A program made the position numbers and the translations under genes. The notes under the pieces were generated by a model that worked only from the letters and a program-made list of their open reading frames with translations, ran no database searches and was not told the origin of the DNA. Shown piece by piece: positions 54,339 through 63,921 of a stretch of DNA of 64,000 nucleotides (its first letter is position 1; each line of letters begins with the position of its first letter). The DNA is from DASSFZ01 sp036514635. GTDB taxonomy: Bacteria > Chloroflexota > Anaerolineae > Fen-1058. The DNA lies in the NCBI GenBank assembly GCA_036514635.1, contig DATBWU010000155.1, positions 1 to 64,000 on the forward strand, written 5' to 3'.

Positions 54339-54886
54339 TACTTGAACACGTCCTTTACGGCAACTGCAAAGCCCGGCAACACGTCTTCACCGTCCAGCGT
54401 ATCATCTTCAATAAGTCGCCGCACTTCACGTGAGGGCCGATAAACATGCACGCTGCGCGTTTTCGGATTGAGAACCCAGACTAATCGGACGCCGATGCCG
54501 AGATATTCCGCCACCTTCTCTTCAATTTCGCTCCATCGATCGGTGGGTGAGACCACTTCGACCACCAGATCGGGAGCGACATCCACAAATTTCGAGAGAT
54601 CGGTGACTTGCGCCAGGCGCTCATTCGAGATGTACATGGCATCGACCGCGCGAATGGTATCCGGGTCGCGCGAAGTGAAGAGGCCGGTTTCGGCCCCAAA
54701 GACCAAACCGAGTTTCTTGGGTTCTACGAAGTTCAGCAGCTGCGAACCGATCTTAATGGTGAGTTTGCCGTGCTCGCCACCTGAAGGAGTCATCTTGATC
54801 AGCTCTCCTTTCACCAGTTCCGCACGGCCCGCATCGCTCATGTTCAGCAAGTCATCGGCCGTGAGCAACGTTCGAACAGCCATCAT
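54338..54886 (-). CDS. Uma2 family endonuclease-like protein
   Basis: 182 residues from ATG 54886 (GAGG upstream). Uma2/DUF820 pattern: LLTADDLLNMSDAGRAELVKGELI, VDAMYIS, APDLVVEVVSPTDRWSEIEEKVAEYLGIGVRLVWVLNP; the PD-(D/E)XK-like core PDLVVEVVS is intact. Uma2 proteins are abundant in cyanobacteria and Chloroflexota, and their role is unknown. It is tightly coupled between the cysteine desulfurase and mnmA genes, an odd place for a nuclease-fold gene. No flanking palindromic repeats are visible, unlike the other two nuclease-fold genes. Confidence 0.88.
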   Translation of the reverse strand: MMAVRTLLTADDLLNMSDAGRAELVKGELIKMTPSGGEHGKLTIKIGSQLLNFVEPKKLGLVFGAETGLFTSRDPDTIRAVDAMYISNERLAQVTDLSKFVDVAPDLVVEVVSPTDRWSEIEEKVAEYLGIGVRLVWVLNPKTRSVHVYRPSREVRRLIEDDTLDGEDVLPGFAVAVKDVFK

Positions 54887-54897
54887 GCACCTCGCTT

Positions 54898-56082
54898 TCA
54901 GTTCATTGCGGACATCGGCGCGTGCTCCCTCAGTCGCGCGACGACGCGCGGCAGAACGTCCAGCACTATGTCGATGTCCTCCGGCTGCGTCAGATGCCCC
55001 AGCGTCAGGCGCAGCGATCCGACGGCCCACTCGCGCGGCAGGCCCATCGCCGTCAGCACGAACGACGGCTCGGCTTCGCCCGTGGTGCAGGCCGATCCGG
55101 TCGAGACGCAAATGCCCTCCAGGTCGAGCGCCAGCAGGGCAGATTCACCTTCGACGCCCTTCAGCGCAAACGATGCGCTATTGGGTAGTCGCCCGGTCGG
55201 ATGGCCGGTGAGCTTCACGTCGGGCACGCGCTCTAGCACGCCCTTGACTAATCGATCGCGCAACGCGGGCAATCGCGCCGACTCGCTCGCGCGGTTTTCC
55301 GTTGCCAGCTTCAACGCCGCCGCCGCGCCGACCACGCCCGCCACGTTGACCGTGCCCGGCCGGCGACCGCGCTCGTGCCCGCCACCGGTCAGCGCCGGGA
55401 CGAGTTCCGCCCCGCGTCGGACGTACAGAATGCCGACGCCTTTCGGGCCGTAGAATTTGTGCGCCGACAACGCGAGCAGATCGACGTTCAGATCATCGAC
55501 CTTGAGGCTGAGCGCCCCGGCGGCTTGAACCGCATCGGTGTGAAAGACGATGCCCTTGCGCCTGGCGATTGCGCCGATCTCGCCAATCGGTTGAATCGTA
55601 CCAACCTCATTGTTGGCGTACATCACGCTGATCAGGCCGGTATCGCGCCGGATCGCGCGGCCTATCGCATCGGGATCGACGCGGCCATAGTCGTCCACGT
55701 CGACGACGGTCAGTTCGAACCCGTGCAGGTCGTGCAACTGGTCAAGCGTATGCCCGACGGCGTGGTGCTCGATTGGCGTCGTGATGATGTGACTCCCCCG
55801 CCCAGTCTGGCGTGCCGCCCACGCCGCGCCGCGCAACGCCAGGTTATCGCTTTCTGTGCCGCATCCGGTAAAGACGACCTCCATCGGGTTGCAGCCCAGC
55901 ACATCGGCGACAGTCGAGCGGGCTTGTTCCAGGGCTTTCAACGCCGCCCGGCCCGCGCCGTGAATCGACGACGTATTGCCGAACGCGCCGGCCCAATACG
56001 GCTGCATCGCTTCGACCACGCGCGGATCGACCGGCGTGGTCGCCGCGTGATCGAGATAGATCGTGCGCTGTGCTTCACTCAT
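54898..56082 (-). CDS. iscS: Cysteine desulfurase (NifS/IscS type)
   Basis: Releases sulfur from cysteine via a persulfide. 394 residues from ATG 56082 (GGGGGAG upstream). YLDHAATTPVDPRV at the N-terminus, His in PIEHHAVGHTL, and the PLP lysine in LSAHKFYGPKGVG. The catalytic Cys is in STGSACTTGEAEPS (short loop, group I). First gene of the desulfurase-Uma2-mnmA operon, so it very likely feeds MnmA. The promoter TTGACG-17-TACAAT is just upstream. Confidence 0.95.
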   Translation of the reverse strand: MSEAQRTIYLDHAATTPVDPRVVEAMQPYWAGAFGNTSSIHGAGRAALKALEQARSTVADVLGCNPMEVVFTGCGTESDNLALRGAAWAARQTGRGSHIITTPIEHHAVGHTLDQLHDLHGFELTVVDVDDYGRVDPDAIGRAIRRDTGLISVMYANNEVGTIQPIGEIGAIARRKGIVFHTDAVQAAGALSLKVDDLNVDLLALSAHKFYGPKGVGILYVRRGAELVPALTGGGHERGRRPGTVNVAGVVGAAAALKLATENRASESARLPALRDRLVKGVLERVPDVKLTGHPTGRLPNSASFALKGVEGESALLALDLEGICVSTGSACTTGEAEPSFVLTAMGLPREWAVGSLRLTLGHLTQPEDIDIVLDVLPRVVARLREHAPMSAMN

Positions 56083-56104
56083 GGCTCCCCCTTGTGCCGG
56101 GTCG

Positions 56105-56133
56105 ATTGTAGCACGCGCCCATAGCCCCGTCAA
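56105..56133 (-). promoter_or_regulatory. Promoter of the desulfurase-mnmA operon
   Basis: Minus strand TTGACG (56133-56128), 17 bp, TACAAT (56110-56105). Divergent from the kinase gene at 56164, whose own -10 (TAAAAT, 56145-56150) ends 13 nt before the ATG. Confidence 0.65.
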
Positions 56134-56163
56134 CGCAATTGGTGTAAAATCGCGGCCGGGGCG

Positions 56164-56643
56164 ATGCAGACCATCTACGTTTTGATCGGCGCGCCGGCTT
56201 GTGGCAAGACGCAATGGGCGTTACGCAACGCGAAGCGACTGGGCGCGTTCATCCTATCGGCGGATGTCGTGCGCGAGGCCATTCGCCAATCCGGCGGCGA
56301 TCCGTTCGACGGCGATCGCGTCTTCGCCGAACTCGGCCAGCGGCTCAGCGAGCGCCTGTTGTCGGGCGACTCGGTGATTGTTGACGCCACGCACTGGCAG
56401 CGCCAATACCGATCGTACGCCGTGAGCGCGGCCCGCGCGGTGGGCGCGCGCATCGTCGGCGTGTGGTTCGATGTTCCGCTGGAGGTGTGCCTGCAACGCA
56501 ACGATAGCCGCCTCGGCAGCAGTCCCGGTCTGCGCCGCGAAGACCCCGAGACGATCCGACGTATCCATGTCGGGCTTGAACTGCCTTCAATCGAAGAATT
56601 TGACGAAATCCATCGCATCCAGTATGCAACCGAATCCTGGTGA
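56164..56643 (+). CDS. Small P-loop kinase (AAA_33 / predicted kinase family)
   Basis: 159 residues. Walker A GAPACGKTQ at 9-17, Walker B-like VIVDATHW near 73-80, and a lid region with Arg residues (QRNDSRLG). Such proteins phosphorylate nucleic acid ends, tRNA or small metabolites; the substrate is unknown. Nearly the same length and layout as the gene at 58029 (GAPGSGKST, VILDATHF), so they are paralogues. The very short or absent leader behind TAAAAT suggests leaderless translation. Confidence 0.85.
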   Translation: MQTIYVLIGAPACGKTQWALRNAKRLGAFILSADVVREAIRQSGGDPFDGDRVFAELGQRLSERLLSGDSVIVDATHWQRQYRSYAVSAARAVGARIVGVWFDVPLEVCLQRNDSRLGSSPGLRREDPETIRRIHVGLELPSIEEFDEIHRIQYATESW

Positions 56644-56662
56644 TTACGCACACGTCAGCGAA

Positions 56663-56752
56663 CCACGGAGGCAGTGCGAAGCCTCCCCGTGGGACGGAGA
56701 CACAGAGGTTTCAAAGGGCCGCTTTCTCCGTGCCTCTATGTCTCTGTGGTGA
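56663..56752 (+). repeat. CCACGGAGGCAGTG ... CTCTGTGGT palindrome
   Basis: Left arm GAACCACGGAGGCAGTG, right arm CTCTATGTCTCTGTGGT, of the CCACGGAG family. The left arm has an internal GAAGCC variation. Confidence 0.75.
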
Positions 56753-56832
56753 GAGGTGAACAATCACCAGAGCCGAATCGCTTTGACCGCGAGAGACACC
56801 GGCTCAGGCCACGTCGAGCACAGGAGGCGAGC

Positions 56833-57207
56833 GTGAAACCCGATGACATTCGAGCCATCATCGAGCGAGCCGGGCGGGCCTGGGTCGCCGGCGACGCCGA
56901 ATCCTTCGCGGCGCTGTTCACGCCCGATGGCGAATTCGTCGTGCCGGGCAAACGCTGGCAGAGTCCGCCCGCTATCCGCGAAGTGCTCGCCCGTTTTGCC
57001 GAGCGCTATTCGGACGTAAGAGTAGACATCCGGCGCATTATCGTCGACGGCGATCAGGCAGCGGTCGAATGGTATTGGGAGGACACGAAAAACGAGACCG
57101 GCGCTCGCAACCGGGCCGACGATGCGATCGTCGTCGATTTCCGGGATGGCCGGATCAGCCGCTGGCGCGAGTACATCGACACGAAGTCGCCGGCCACGAA
57201 TTCGTAG
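56833..57207 (+). CDS. SnoaL-like (NTF2 fold) protein
   Basis: 124 residues from GTG 56833 (AGGAGG, 5-nt spacing). DDIRAIIERAGRAWVAGDAESFAALF, then FVVPGKRWQSPPAIREVLARF and DDAIVVDFRDGRISRWREYID are typical of SnoaL_2/NTF2-like proteins. These bind small polar ligands and may be cyclases, isomerases or non-catalytic. Substrate unknown. Its stop is 3 bp before the methyltransferase gene, so they are co-transcribed. Confidence 0.8.
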   Translation: MKPDDIRAIIERAGRAWVAGDAESFAALFTPDGEFVVPGKRWQSPPAIREVLARFAERYSDVRVDIRRIIVDGDQAAVEWYWEDTKNETGARNRADDAIVVDFRDGRISRWREYIDTKSPATNS

Positions 57208-57210
57208 GAG

Positions 57211-58032
57211 ATGCCGATCTTGGAGAATGCATACCCGCCCGACTACTGGCCGCTGTTTGAAGCCTACCATCGCGTGCGCGAGCCGATTTACCGGGCGATC
57301 ATCGCCGATGCACGGCTGACCCCTGATGCGCTCATTCTCGACGCGGCTTGCGGTGACGCATTCTACAGTTGGCTCCTGATCGACAGCCTGGGGCCAAAGG
57401 CGCGAATCATCGCCGTCGATCATAATCCGGCGCTGCTTCGCTCTCGACCCGGGCTCGGCGGAGCGATACAGCTCTGCTTGAGCGACCTGGAGTGCGCAGG
57501 ACTGCGGCACCACGTCTTCGACACGATCTGGATTTGCCGGGCCATGCACTCGGCGCTCGATCCGCTGCGCCGATTGTCTGCGCTGGTGCCGCTGTTGCGA
57601 TCGGGCGGACGGCTAATCGTGATCGAAAACGATCTCGCGCACTGCCCCATCCTCCCCTGGCCGGCCCGCTTCGAAAGCCGCATTCAGGCGGCGCTCCACC
57701 AATGCCTGGAGCGCCGCTGCCCGGACGGCGTATCGATCGAGCGCTACCACGCCGCCCGCCACCTGGTCGCCTGGCTGGATCAGGTCGGGCTGCGGCAAAT
57801 TTCGATCCGCACGTATCTTGCGGAAGACGTCGCGCCCCTGACAAACGAGGTGGAAGCATACTGGAAACTGGCGATGGACTACCTGGGTCATCTGATCCAG
57901 CCATTCCTCGCGCCCGAGGATTGGCAAGCCTACTCACGCGCATTCGATCCTCAATCCCAAGATTACATGCTGACCAATCCCGGCTTCTACGGCCTTGAAC
58001 CGATCACTGTCGGCTGCGGCATTGCGCCGTGA
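57211..58032 (+). CDS. Class I SAM-dependent methyltransferase
   Basis: 273 residues. Motif I LILDAACGDAFYSWLL at about 42-57, motif II IIAVDHNPALL, motif IV IWICRAMHSALDPL. The C-terminal half (ERYHAARHLVAWLDQVGL) is a small cap. Substrate unknown. GTG 58029 of the next gene overlaps its stop (GTGA), so the methyltransferase and the second small kinase are translationally coupled. Confidence 0.85.
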   Translation: MPILENAYPPDYWPLFEAYHRVREPIYRAIIADARLTPDALILDAACGDAFYSWLLIDSLGPKARIIAVDHNPALLRSRPGLGGAIQLCLSDLECAGLRHHVFDTIWICRAMHSALDPLRRLSALVPLLRSGGRLIVIENDLAHCPILPWPARFESRIQAALHQCLERRCPDGVSIERYHAARHLVAWLDQVGLRQISIRTYLAEDVAPLTNEVEAYWKLAMDYLGHLIQPFLAPEDWQAYSRAFDPQSQDYMLTNPGFYGLEPITVGCGIAP

Positions 58033-58508
58033 AAACGCTTTACGTGCTGATTGGCGCGCCGGGGTCGGGTAAGAGCACCTGGACGCGCGAAAACGCGGGA
58101 CGGCTGGGCGCTGTCACGATCGGCTCAGACGACGTGCGAAACGATTTTCGGGCCAGCGGCCGGAATCCTACCGACGGCGATGCCGTCTTTGCGGAGGTCG
58201 AGCGCCGTGCACGCGATCGATTGTTGGCCGGTCAAAATGTGATCCTCGATGCGACGCACTTCCTACGCCGGTATCGGGCCTACGCCGTCAACCTGGCCCG
58301 TCAACTCGGCGCACGCCGGGTCGCCATCTGGTTCGACGTGCCTCTCGACGAGTGCTTGCGCCGCAATGCCGACCGGCCGGGATCGGCGTTCGGGAGTGAG
58401 AGCGTGCCCGCCCAGGTCGTCCGCAAGATATTCGAGCGTCTTCAGCCGCCGGGTTCCGACGAGTTCGACGTGATTCAGCGCATCACATCGGAAGAGGTCT
58501 CGGCTTGA
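58029..58508 (+). CDS. Second small P-loop kinase, paralogue of 56164
   Basis: 159 residues from GTG 58029. Walker A GAPGSGKST at 9-17, IGSDDVRNDF, VILDATHF, VAIWFDVPLDECLRRN. The 56164 protein has the same order (SADVVREAI, VIVDATHW, VGVWFDVPLEVCLQRN). It overlaps the methyltransferase stop and is followed by the enolase promoter, which begins within its last codons. Probably a kinase of a small molecule or nucleic acid; not assigned. Confidence 0.85.
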   Translation: MKTLYVLIGAPGSGKSTWTRENAGRLGAVTIGSDDVRNDFRASGRNPTDGDAVFAEVERRARDRLLAGQNVILDATHFLRRYRAYAVNLARQLGARRVAIWFDVPLDECLRRNADRPGSAFGSESVPAQVVRKIFERLQPPGSDEFDVIQRITSEEVSA

Positions 58509-58532
58509 CCGCACCGGAGCGCGGCTTATAAT
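58505..58532 (+). promoter_or_regulatory. Promoter of eno
   Basis: TTGACC (58505-58510), 16 bp, TATAAT (58527-58532). Predicted start near 58539; the leader of about 90 nt contains a palindromic repeat. Confidence 0.7.
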
Positions 58533-58548
58533 GCCGGAGTGAACTTTC

Positions 58549-58619
58549 ACCGCCGAGAACGCCGAGAGCGCAGAGAGAGATGAAATGTCTCGGCGGTCTC
58601 CGCGTACTCTGCGGTCAAC
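58549..58619 (+). repeat. CACCGCCGAGAACGCCGAG palindrome in the eno leader
   Basis: Left arm CACCGCCGAGAACGCCGAG, right arm CGGCGGTCTCCGCGTACTC to CTGCGGTCA. It would form a large hairpin in the enolase mRNA, between the promoter and the ribosome-binding site. Confidence 0.75.
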
Positions 58620-58622
58620 TAA

Positions 58623-59915
<1,293 letters not shown>

Positions 59916-59917
59916 TC

Positions 59918-59975
59918 GAGGCAACGGATAAGAACGGGTAAACGGATGCTCGACGGTATCCGTTTATCCGTTGCT
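59918..59975 (+). repeat. ATCCGTT-family palindrome after eno
   Basis: Left arm GGCAACGGATAAGAACGGG, right arm TATCCGTTTATCCGTTGC; a likely terminator for eno, though the T-run is missing. Confidence 0.7.
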
Positions 59976-60002
59976 TCGCGCCAATCCTCAATCTGCAATC
60001 GT

Positions 60003-60584
60003 ATGAACCCGATCTTGCTCGATTTCCCCGACTCTTTCGACACCGAGCGGCTGACCATCCGCGCGCACCGCGTCGGTGATGGCGCGCAAATCGCTGAAGC
60101 CGTGCGCGAGTCGCTGGACGCGCTGCGGCCATGGATGCCGTGGGCGCAAGATGAACCGAGCGCCGAGGCTCAAGAGGCCCGTATTCGACATTGCATCGCC
60201 GGCTGGATCGGGCGTAAAGACCTGGGGCTTTTGCTGTTTCTCAAAGGCCGCGACACACTCGTCGGCAGCAGCGGCCTGCATCGCATCGATTGGGATGCGC
60301 GGTGTTTTGAAATCGGCTACTGGGTGCGGACGAAGTTCGCCGGGCAGGGCTACGCCACCGAAGCGGTCAACGGTATCACCCGATTCGCATTCACGCATCT
60401 CAAGGCCAATCGCGTCGAGATTCGCTGCGACGCGAAGAACGTCCGCAGTGCGGCGATCGCCAAACGCTGCGGATTTCTGCTGGAGGGCGTGCGGCGGCAC
60501 GATAGTCTCGGTGTCGATGGCGACCTGCGCGACACGCTGGTCTTCTCCAAGATCGGCCTGGATGAGTTCCACTGGTACGACTGA
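60003..60584 (+). CDS. GNAT N-acetyltransferase (RimJ/RimL type)
   Basis: 193 residues. TERLTIRAHRVGDGAQI at the start, FEIGYWVRTKFAGQGYATEAV (the acetyl-CoA loop, GQGYAT) at about 98-118, and NVRSAAIAKRCGFLLEG. This is the RimJ/RimL family that acetylates ribosomal protein N-termini or other amines; the target here is unknown. ATG 60003 is not preceded by a Shine-Dalgarno sequence. Distinct from the GNAT at 60675. Confidence 0.88.
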   Translation: MNPILLDFPDSFDTERLTIRAHRVGDGAQIAEAVRESLDALRPWMPWAQDEPSAEAQEARIRHCIAGWIGRKDLGLLLFLKGRDTLVGSSGLHRIDWDARCFEIGYWVRTKFAGQGYATEAVNGITRFAFTHLKANRVEIRCDAKNVRSAAIAKRCGFLLEGVRRHDSLGVDGDLRDTLVFSKIGLDEFHWYD

Positions 60585-60672
60585 CGACGAAAGACGAACG
60601 ACGGAGGGCGAAAACGATCTCTTCGCACACGATTCACCTTCGTCATTCGTCTATGGTCCTTCGTCTCTCTTC
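60585..60672 (+). repeat. GACGAAA/CTTCGTC period-7 palindrome
   Basis: Left arm GACGACGAAAGACGAACGAC, right arm TTCGTCATTCGTCTATGG. The same family as 12005-12066 and 40751-40884. It ends a few bases before the next start codon. Confidence 0.8.
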
Positions 60673-60674
60673 AG

Positions 60675-61313
60675 ATGAATGTCGAACCCGTCACTCTTGA
60701 AGGCAAGGTCATCCGGCTTGAGCCGCTCTCGCTGGATCATCACGCGCAACTGTGCCAGGTGGGCCTGGAGCCGGGCATCTGGCGCTGGACGACGACGGCG
60801 GTTAGCACGCCGGACGACATGCGCGCTTACATCGAGAATGCGCTGAAGGCGCAGGCAGAAGGGTCGGCCCTGCCCTTCGCGACGATCGAGAAGTCCGCTG
60901 GCCGCGTCGTGGGCAGCACGCGCTTCGGCAACATCGACCGGGCCAACCGCCGCGTCGAGATTGGCTGGACGTGGATCGGGCTGCTGTGGCAACGCACGCC
61001 GGTCAACACCGAGGCGAAGTACCTGATGTTGCGGCACGCCTTCGAGACGTGGGGCTGCATCCGCGTGGAACTGAAGACCGACGTGCTCAACGAGCGCTCG
61101 CGCAACGCCATCCTGCGTATCGGCGCGAAGCAGGAAGGCATCCTGCGCCAGCACATGATCGTGCCAGGCGGGCGACTCCGCGACTCGGTGTACTTCAGCA
61201 TCATCGACCGCGAGTGGCCGGAAGTGAAAGCGCGGCTGGAAGAGAAACTGGCGCGCCCATTCCTTATCAGAGCACAACAAACCACGGAGACACGAAGACA
61301 CGGAGAGACGTAG
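60675..61313 (+). CDS. GNAT N-acetyltransferase (RimJ/RimL type)
   Basis: 212 residues. EGKVIRLEPLSLDHHAQL, then VEIGWTWIGLLWQRTPVNTEA (a degenerate acetyl-CoA loop) and LNERSRNAILRIGAKQEGILR. Similar to N-acetyltransferases of the RimJ/RimL group (YdaF-like). Target unknown. The last 11 residues (QTTETRRHGET) are encoded by ACCACGGAGACACGAAGAC of the downstream repeat and are not part of the domain, so the gene has been extended by the repeat. Confidence 0.85.
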   Translation: MNVEPVTLEGKVIRLEPLSLDHHAQLCQVGLEPGIWRWTTTAVSTPDDMRAYIENALKAQAEGSALPFATIEKSAGRVVGSTRFGNIDRANRRVEIGWTWIGLLWQRTPVNTEAKYLMLRHAFETWGCIRVELKTDVLNERSRNAILRIGAKQEGILRQHMIVPGGRLRDSVYFSIIDREWPEVKARLEEKLARPFLIRAQQTTETRRHGET

Positions 61314-61346
61314 CCCATCTCAGTGCCTCCGTGTCTCCGTGGTTCC
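61278..61346 (+). repeat. CCACGGAGACACGAAGACAC palindrome
   Basis: Left arm ACCACGGAGACACGAAGACA, right arm TGCCTCCGTGTCTCCGTGGT. The left arm codes for the upstream protein's tail; the right arm ends 3 bp before the NUDIX start codon. Confidence 0.85.
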
Positions 61347-61892
61347 ATGAAGACCACGCCGAAGATGCCCCGAACCGAACAAGGTATCGATGTCAGCCTG
61401 AAGCGCAACCGCTACACCGCCATCCCGCGCACGCTGTGCTTCATCACGCGCGGGCGCGACGAGGTGCTGCTCTTGCGCGGCGCGCCGACGAAACGCATCT
61501 GGGCGAATCGATACAACGGCATCGGTGGGCACGTCGAGCCGGATGAAGACATCCTGTCCTCGATGGCGCGCGAGCTGCGCGAAGAAACCGGCCTCACGGT
61601 CGGGCGTCTTGCGCTGCGCGGCATCGTCAACGTCAACACGGGCGATTCGGTCGGTATCATCGTATTCGTTTTTTCGGCGGAGTACACCTCGGGCGAGGTG
61701 AGGTCTTCCGAAGAAGGCGCACTCGAATGGGTTCAACGCGATCGATTGGCGTCGCTCCCGCTGGCGCCGGACTTGCCGGCTATTCTGGCGCGCATCTTCG
61801 ACGCCGCTCCCAATACTCCACCCTTCTTCGCTTACACGCATTACGACGAAAACGATCAACTCGTCATCGAGTTCGCCGATGCCGCGAACTGA
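61347..61892 (+). CDS. NUDIX hydrolase (8-oxo-dGTP diphosphatase-like)
   Basis: 181 residues. The NUDIX box is GHVEPDEDILSSMARELREETGL (residues about 51-73), intact with the REExxEExG metal ligands. LCFITRGRDEVLLLRG precedes it. The family hydrolyses nucleoside diphosphates linked to another group; MutT-type sanitising of 8-oxo-dGTP is plausible but not proven. ATG 61347 directly follows a repeat arm and has no Shine-Dalgarno sequence. Confidence 0.9.
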   Translation: MKTTPKMPRTEQGIDVSLKRNRYTAIPRTLCFITRGRDEVLLLRGAPTKRIWANRYNGIGGHVEPDEDILSSMARELREETGLTVGRLALRGIVNVNTGDSVGIIVFVFSAEYTSGEVRSSEEGALEWVQRDRLASLPLAPDLPAILARIFDAAPNTPPFFAYTHYDENDQLVIEFADAAN

Positions 61893-62090
61893 GAGCCTGT
61901 TTGAAAAGCCCTGATGATTAACCGCCACGCCCCCGCCCAGCGCGCCCCCGCTGCTGCGCAGCGGACAGGGCGTATCCGACGCATCGCGTCGGGGGCGCGC
62001 TAGGCGAGTCACCACCCCCTGAAGGGGGCAAGCGACACCAAGAATCGCAAAGCTTCCTTTGAGCCTTGGTGTCTTGGTGGTGAGTTTCAA
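61893..62090 (+). repeat. Second copy of the dispersed GC-rich element, in an ACCAAGACACC palindrome
   Basis: 61923-62038 is nearly identical to 18707-18833 (same order of hairpins, a few substitutions). The flanks are ATTAACCGCCACGCC and CTTGGTGTCTTGGTGGTGAG. Confidence 0.85.
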
Positions 62091-62112
62091 GACAGCCTGA
62101 GGGATTCCGATC

Positions 62113-63024
62113 TTGAAGAAGCCCAGTCGACTGGAACGCCGGATCGCCGCTGCGCTGAAGAACGAAGACCTGGACGCGCTTGTGCTCGCGCTCGGCGCAC
62201 GCGGCACTGGGCACGCCGCCGTCAGTGCTGATCCGGGCACGGCGCGCACCGCCGACAAGCGCTTGGCCGCCAGGATGATTCGCGCACACTTTGCCGATCG
62301 GCCGCGCGATCTCTCGGCGTGGTGCAAGCAGCTGCTGGCACGCCCCGACCACAACACGCACGAAGTCGGATTGATCCTGCTGCCCGACGTGTACACGCTG
62401 CATCCGATCTACGCCCAACGCCAACTGCTGAAGTTTGCCGACAGCCCCAACTGGGAAGTGCGCGAATTTGCGGGAAGCGTCGCCGGGCAGATCCTCGACG
62501 AGCACTTCAACATGTTCTACCCGGTGATGAAGAAGTGGTCGCGCCATGCTTCGGAGAATGTGCGGCGCGCCGTAGTGATTGCGACCATGCAGGCCTCGGA
62601 CGCGAAAAAGCCGGAGCGCGGGCCAAAGTTGATGCGCCTGCTCGATCCGCTGATGGCCGATCCGGCGCGCTACGTGCGCGTCAACCTGGGCCAGTTCGCC
62701 ATCAGCCTGTCGCTGTTGAAGAACTACCCTGAATTGACGCTCAAGTGGCTAAACGCGCAGTCGCGCAAGGCCGACGAAAACGTGCGCTGGAACGTGGCGA
62801 TGGTGTGGAGCGCGGTCGGCGGGCGGAAACATGCGGTGGAGGGCGCGCGCCTTCTGCATCGGCTGGCCGCCGATGATCGGCGCTTCGTGTGGCGCGCGGT
62901 CGCCAGCGCGGCGGTGAAGCTGGGTCGTGCCCGGCCTGATGTGGTCAAGCCGCTCGTCCGCAAATGGCGAACCGATCCCAGGCGCAAGCACGCGGCGGCA
63001 GTCGTCGCCTATTACCTGAAGTGA
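62113..63024 (+). CDS. HEAT-repeat protein, DNA alkylation repair (AlkD-like) family
   Basis: 303 residues, helical throughout. Typical segments are WEVREFAGSVAGQIL, PVMKKWSRHASENVRRAVVIATM and DENVRWNVAMVWSAVGGRK, the HEAT pattern of AlkD-type alkylbase glycosylases. The usual catalytic Trp/Asp pair cannot be verified by eye, so a non-catalytic relative is possible. TTG 62113 is the first usable start codon, with GAGGG 9 nt upstream. Confidence 0.75.
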   Translation: MKKPSRLERRIAAALKNEDLDALVLALGARGTGHAAVSADPGTARTADKRLAARMIRAHFADRPRDLSAWCKQLLARPDHNTHEVGLILLPDVYTLHPIYAQRQLLKFADSPNWEVREFAGSVAGQILDEHFNMFYPVMKKWSRHASENVRRAVVIATMQASDAKKPERGPKLMRLLDPLMADPARYVRVNLGQFAISLSLLKNYPELTLKWLNAQSRKADENVRWNVAMVWSAVGGRKHAVEGARLLHRLAADDRRFVWRAVASAAVKLGRARPDVVKPLVRKWRTDPRRKHAAAVVAYYLK

Positions 63025-63040
63025 CAAAGTGACAAAGCCC

Positions 63041-63832
63041 ATGCCCGAATGTGAACCGACCCTCACCAGCCTGGCCTTCGATCGCGCCGCGTCGTTCTAC
63101 GACGACACGCGCGCCCTGCCCGCCGACATCTCCGGGCGCGTCACACAAGCGATCCTCGACCTGGCCCCACCCGGTCAGCCGATACTCGAATGTGGGGTGG
63201 GCACCGGGCGCATCGCCGCGCCCGTGTTGATGCGAGGCGCGCCGCTGATCGGCATCGATCTGTCGATCGAGATGATGCAGCGCCTGCGGGCAAAGGTCGA
63301 TCACGCGCGGCTGGCGCAGGCCGATATTTCACGTCTACCCTTTCCCGATGCCACCTTCGGCGCGATCCTCACGGTGCACGTCCTTCATCTGGTCGGCCCG
63401 TGGCGCGAGGCGCTGCGCGAGTTCAAGCGCGTGCTGCGCCCCGGCGGCGCTTACCTCAACTCACACAACTTCCGCCGCCCCGACTCGCCCAACGCCCGGC
63501 TGCGCGAGCGCTGGCACAACCTGGTCGAAGCACGCGGCTATTCCTGGCGTCGCCCCGGCGCGCAGAACCACGAGCAAGTCGTCGACGAGCTGCGCTCGAT
63601 GGGTGCGCGCGTCGAAGAGGTCTTCGTTGGATCGTGGACGCAAACGGTCACGCCGCAACAAGAGCTCGAATCGATTGCGAGCCGTGTGCACTCGGACACG
63701 TGGGACGTGCCGGATGACGTCCTGGCGGGAACCGCCGCCGAGCTGCGCGCCTGGGCCATCACCGAGTATCGCGATTTAAGCACCCCCGTTCCAATCGAGC
63801 GGCGCTTCAGCTTCGACGTAACCCGCTTTTGA
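63041..63832 (+). CDS. Class I SAM-dependent methyltransferase (UbiE-like)
   Basis: 263 residues from ATG 63041 (a GTG at 63029 would add four). Motif I ILECGVGTGRIAAPVL at about 45-60, then LIGIDLSIEMM, DISRLPFPDATFGAILTVHVL and FKRVLRPGGAYLN. It is the UbiE/Methyltransf_11 type; substrate unknown. It starts 16 bp after the HEAT protein stop. Confidence 0.88.
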   Translation: MPECEPTLTSLAFDRAASFYDDTRALPADISGRVTQAILDLAPPGQPILECGVGTGRIAAPVLMRGAPLIGIDLSIEMMQRLRAKVDHARLAQADISRLPFPDATFGAILTVHVLHLVGPWREALREFKRVLRPGGAYLNSHNFRRPDSPNARLRERWHNLVEARGYSWRRPGAQNHEQVVDELRSMGARVEEVFVGSWTQTVTPQQELESIASRVHSDTWDVPDDVLAGTAAELRAWAITEYRDLSTPVPIERRFSFDVTRF

Positions 63833-63845
63833 GATTTGTCGACCG

Positions 63846-63921
63846 CTTAACCGCCGAGGCCACGGAGAACGCGGAGGAATCCTGAGAATCTCTGCGCCCT
63901 CAGCCTCCTCGGCGGTGAAAT
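63846..63921 (+). repeat. ACCGCCGAGGCCACGGAGAAC palindrome
   Basis: Left arm TTAACCGCCGAGGCCACGG, right arm CAGCCTCCTCGGCGGTGA, with GAATCCTGAGAATCTC in the loop. It matches the family in the eno leader. Confidence 0.8.
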
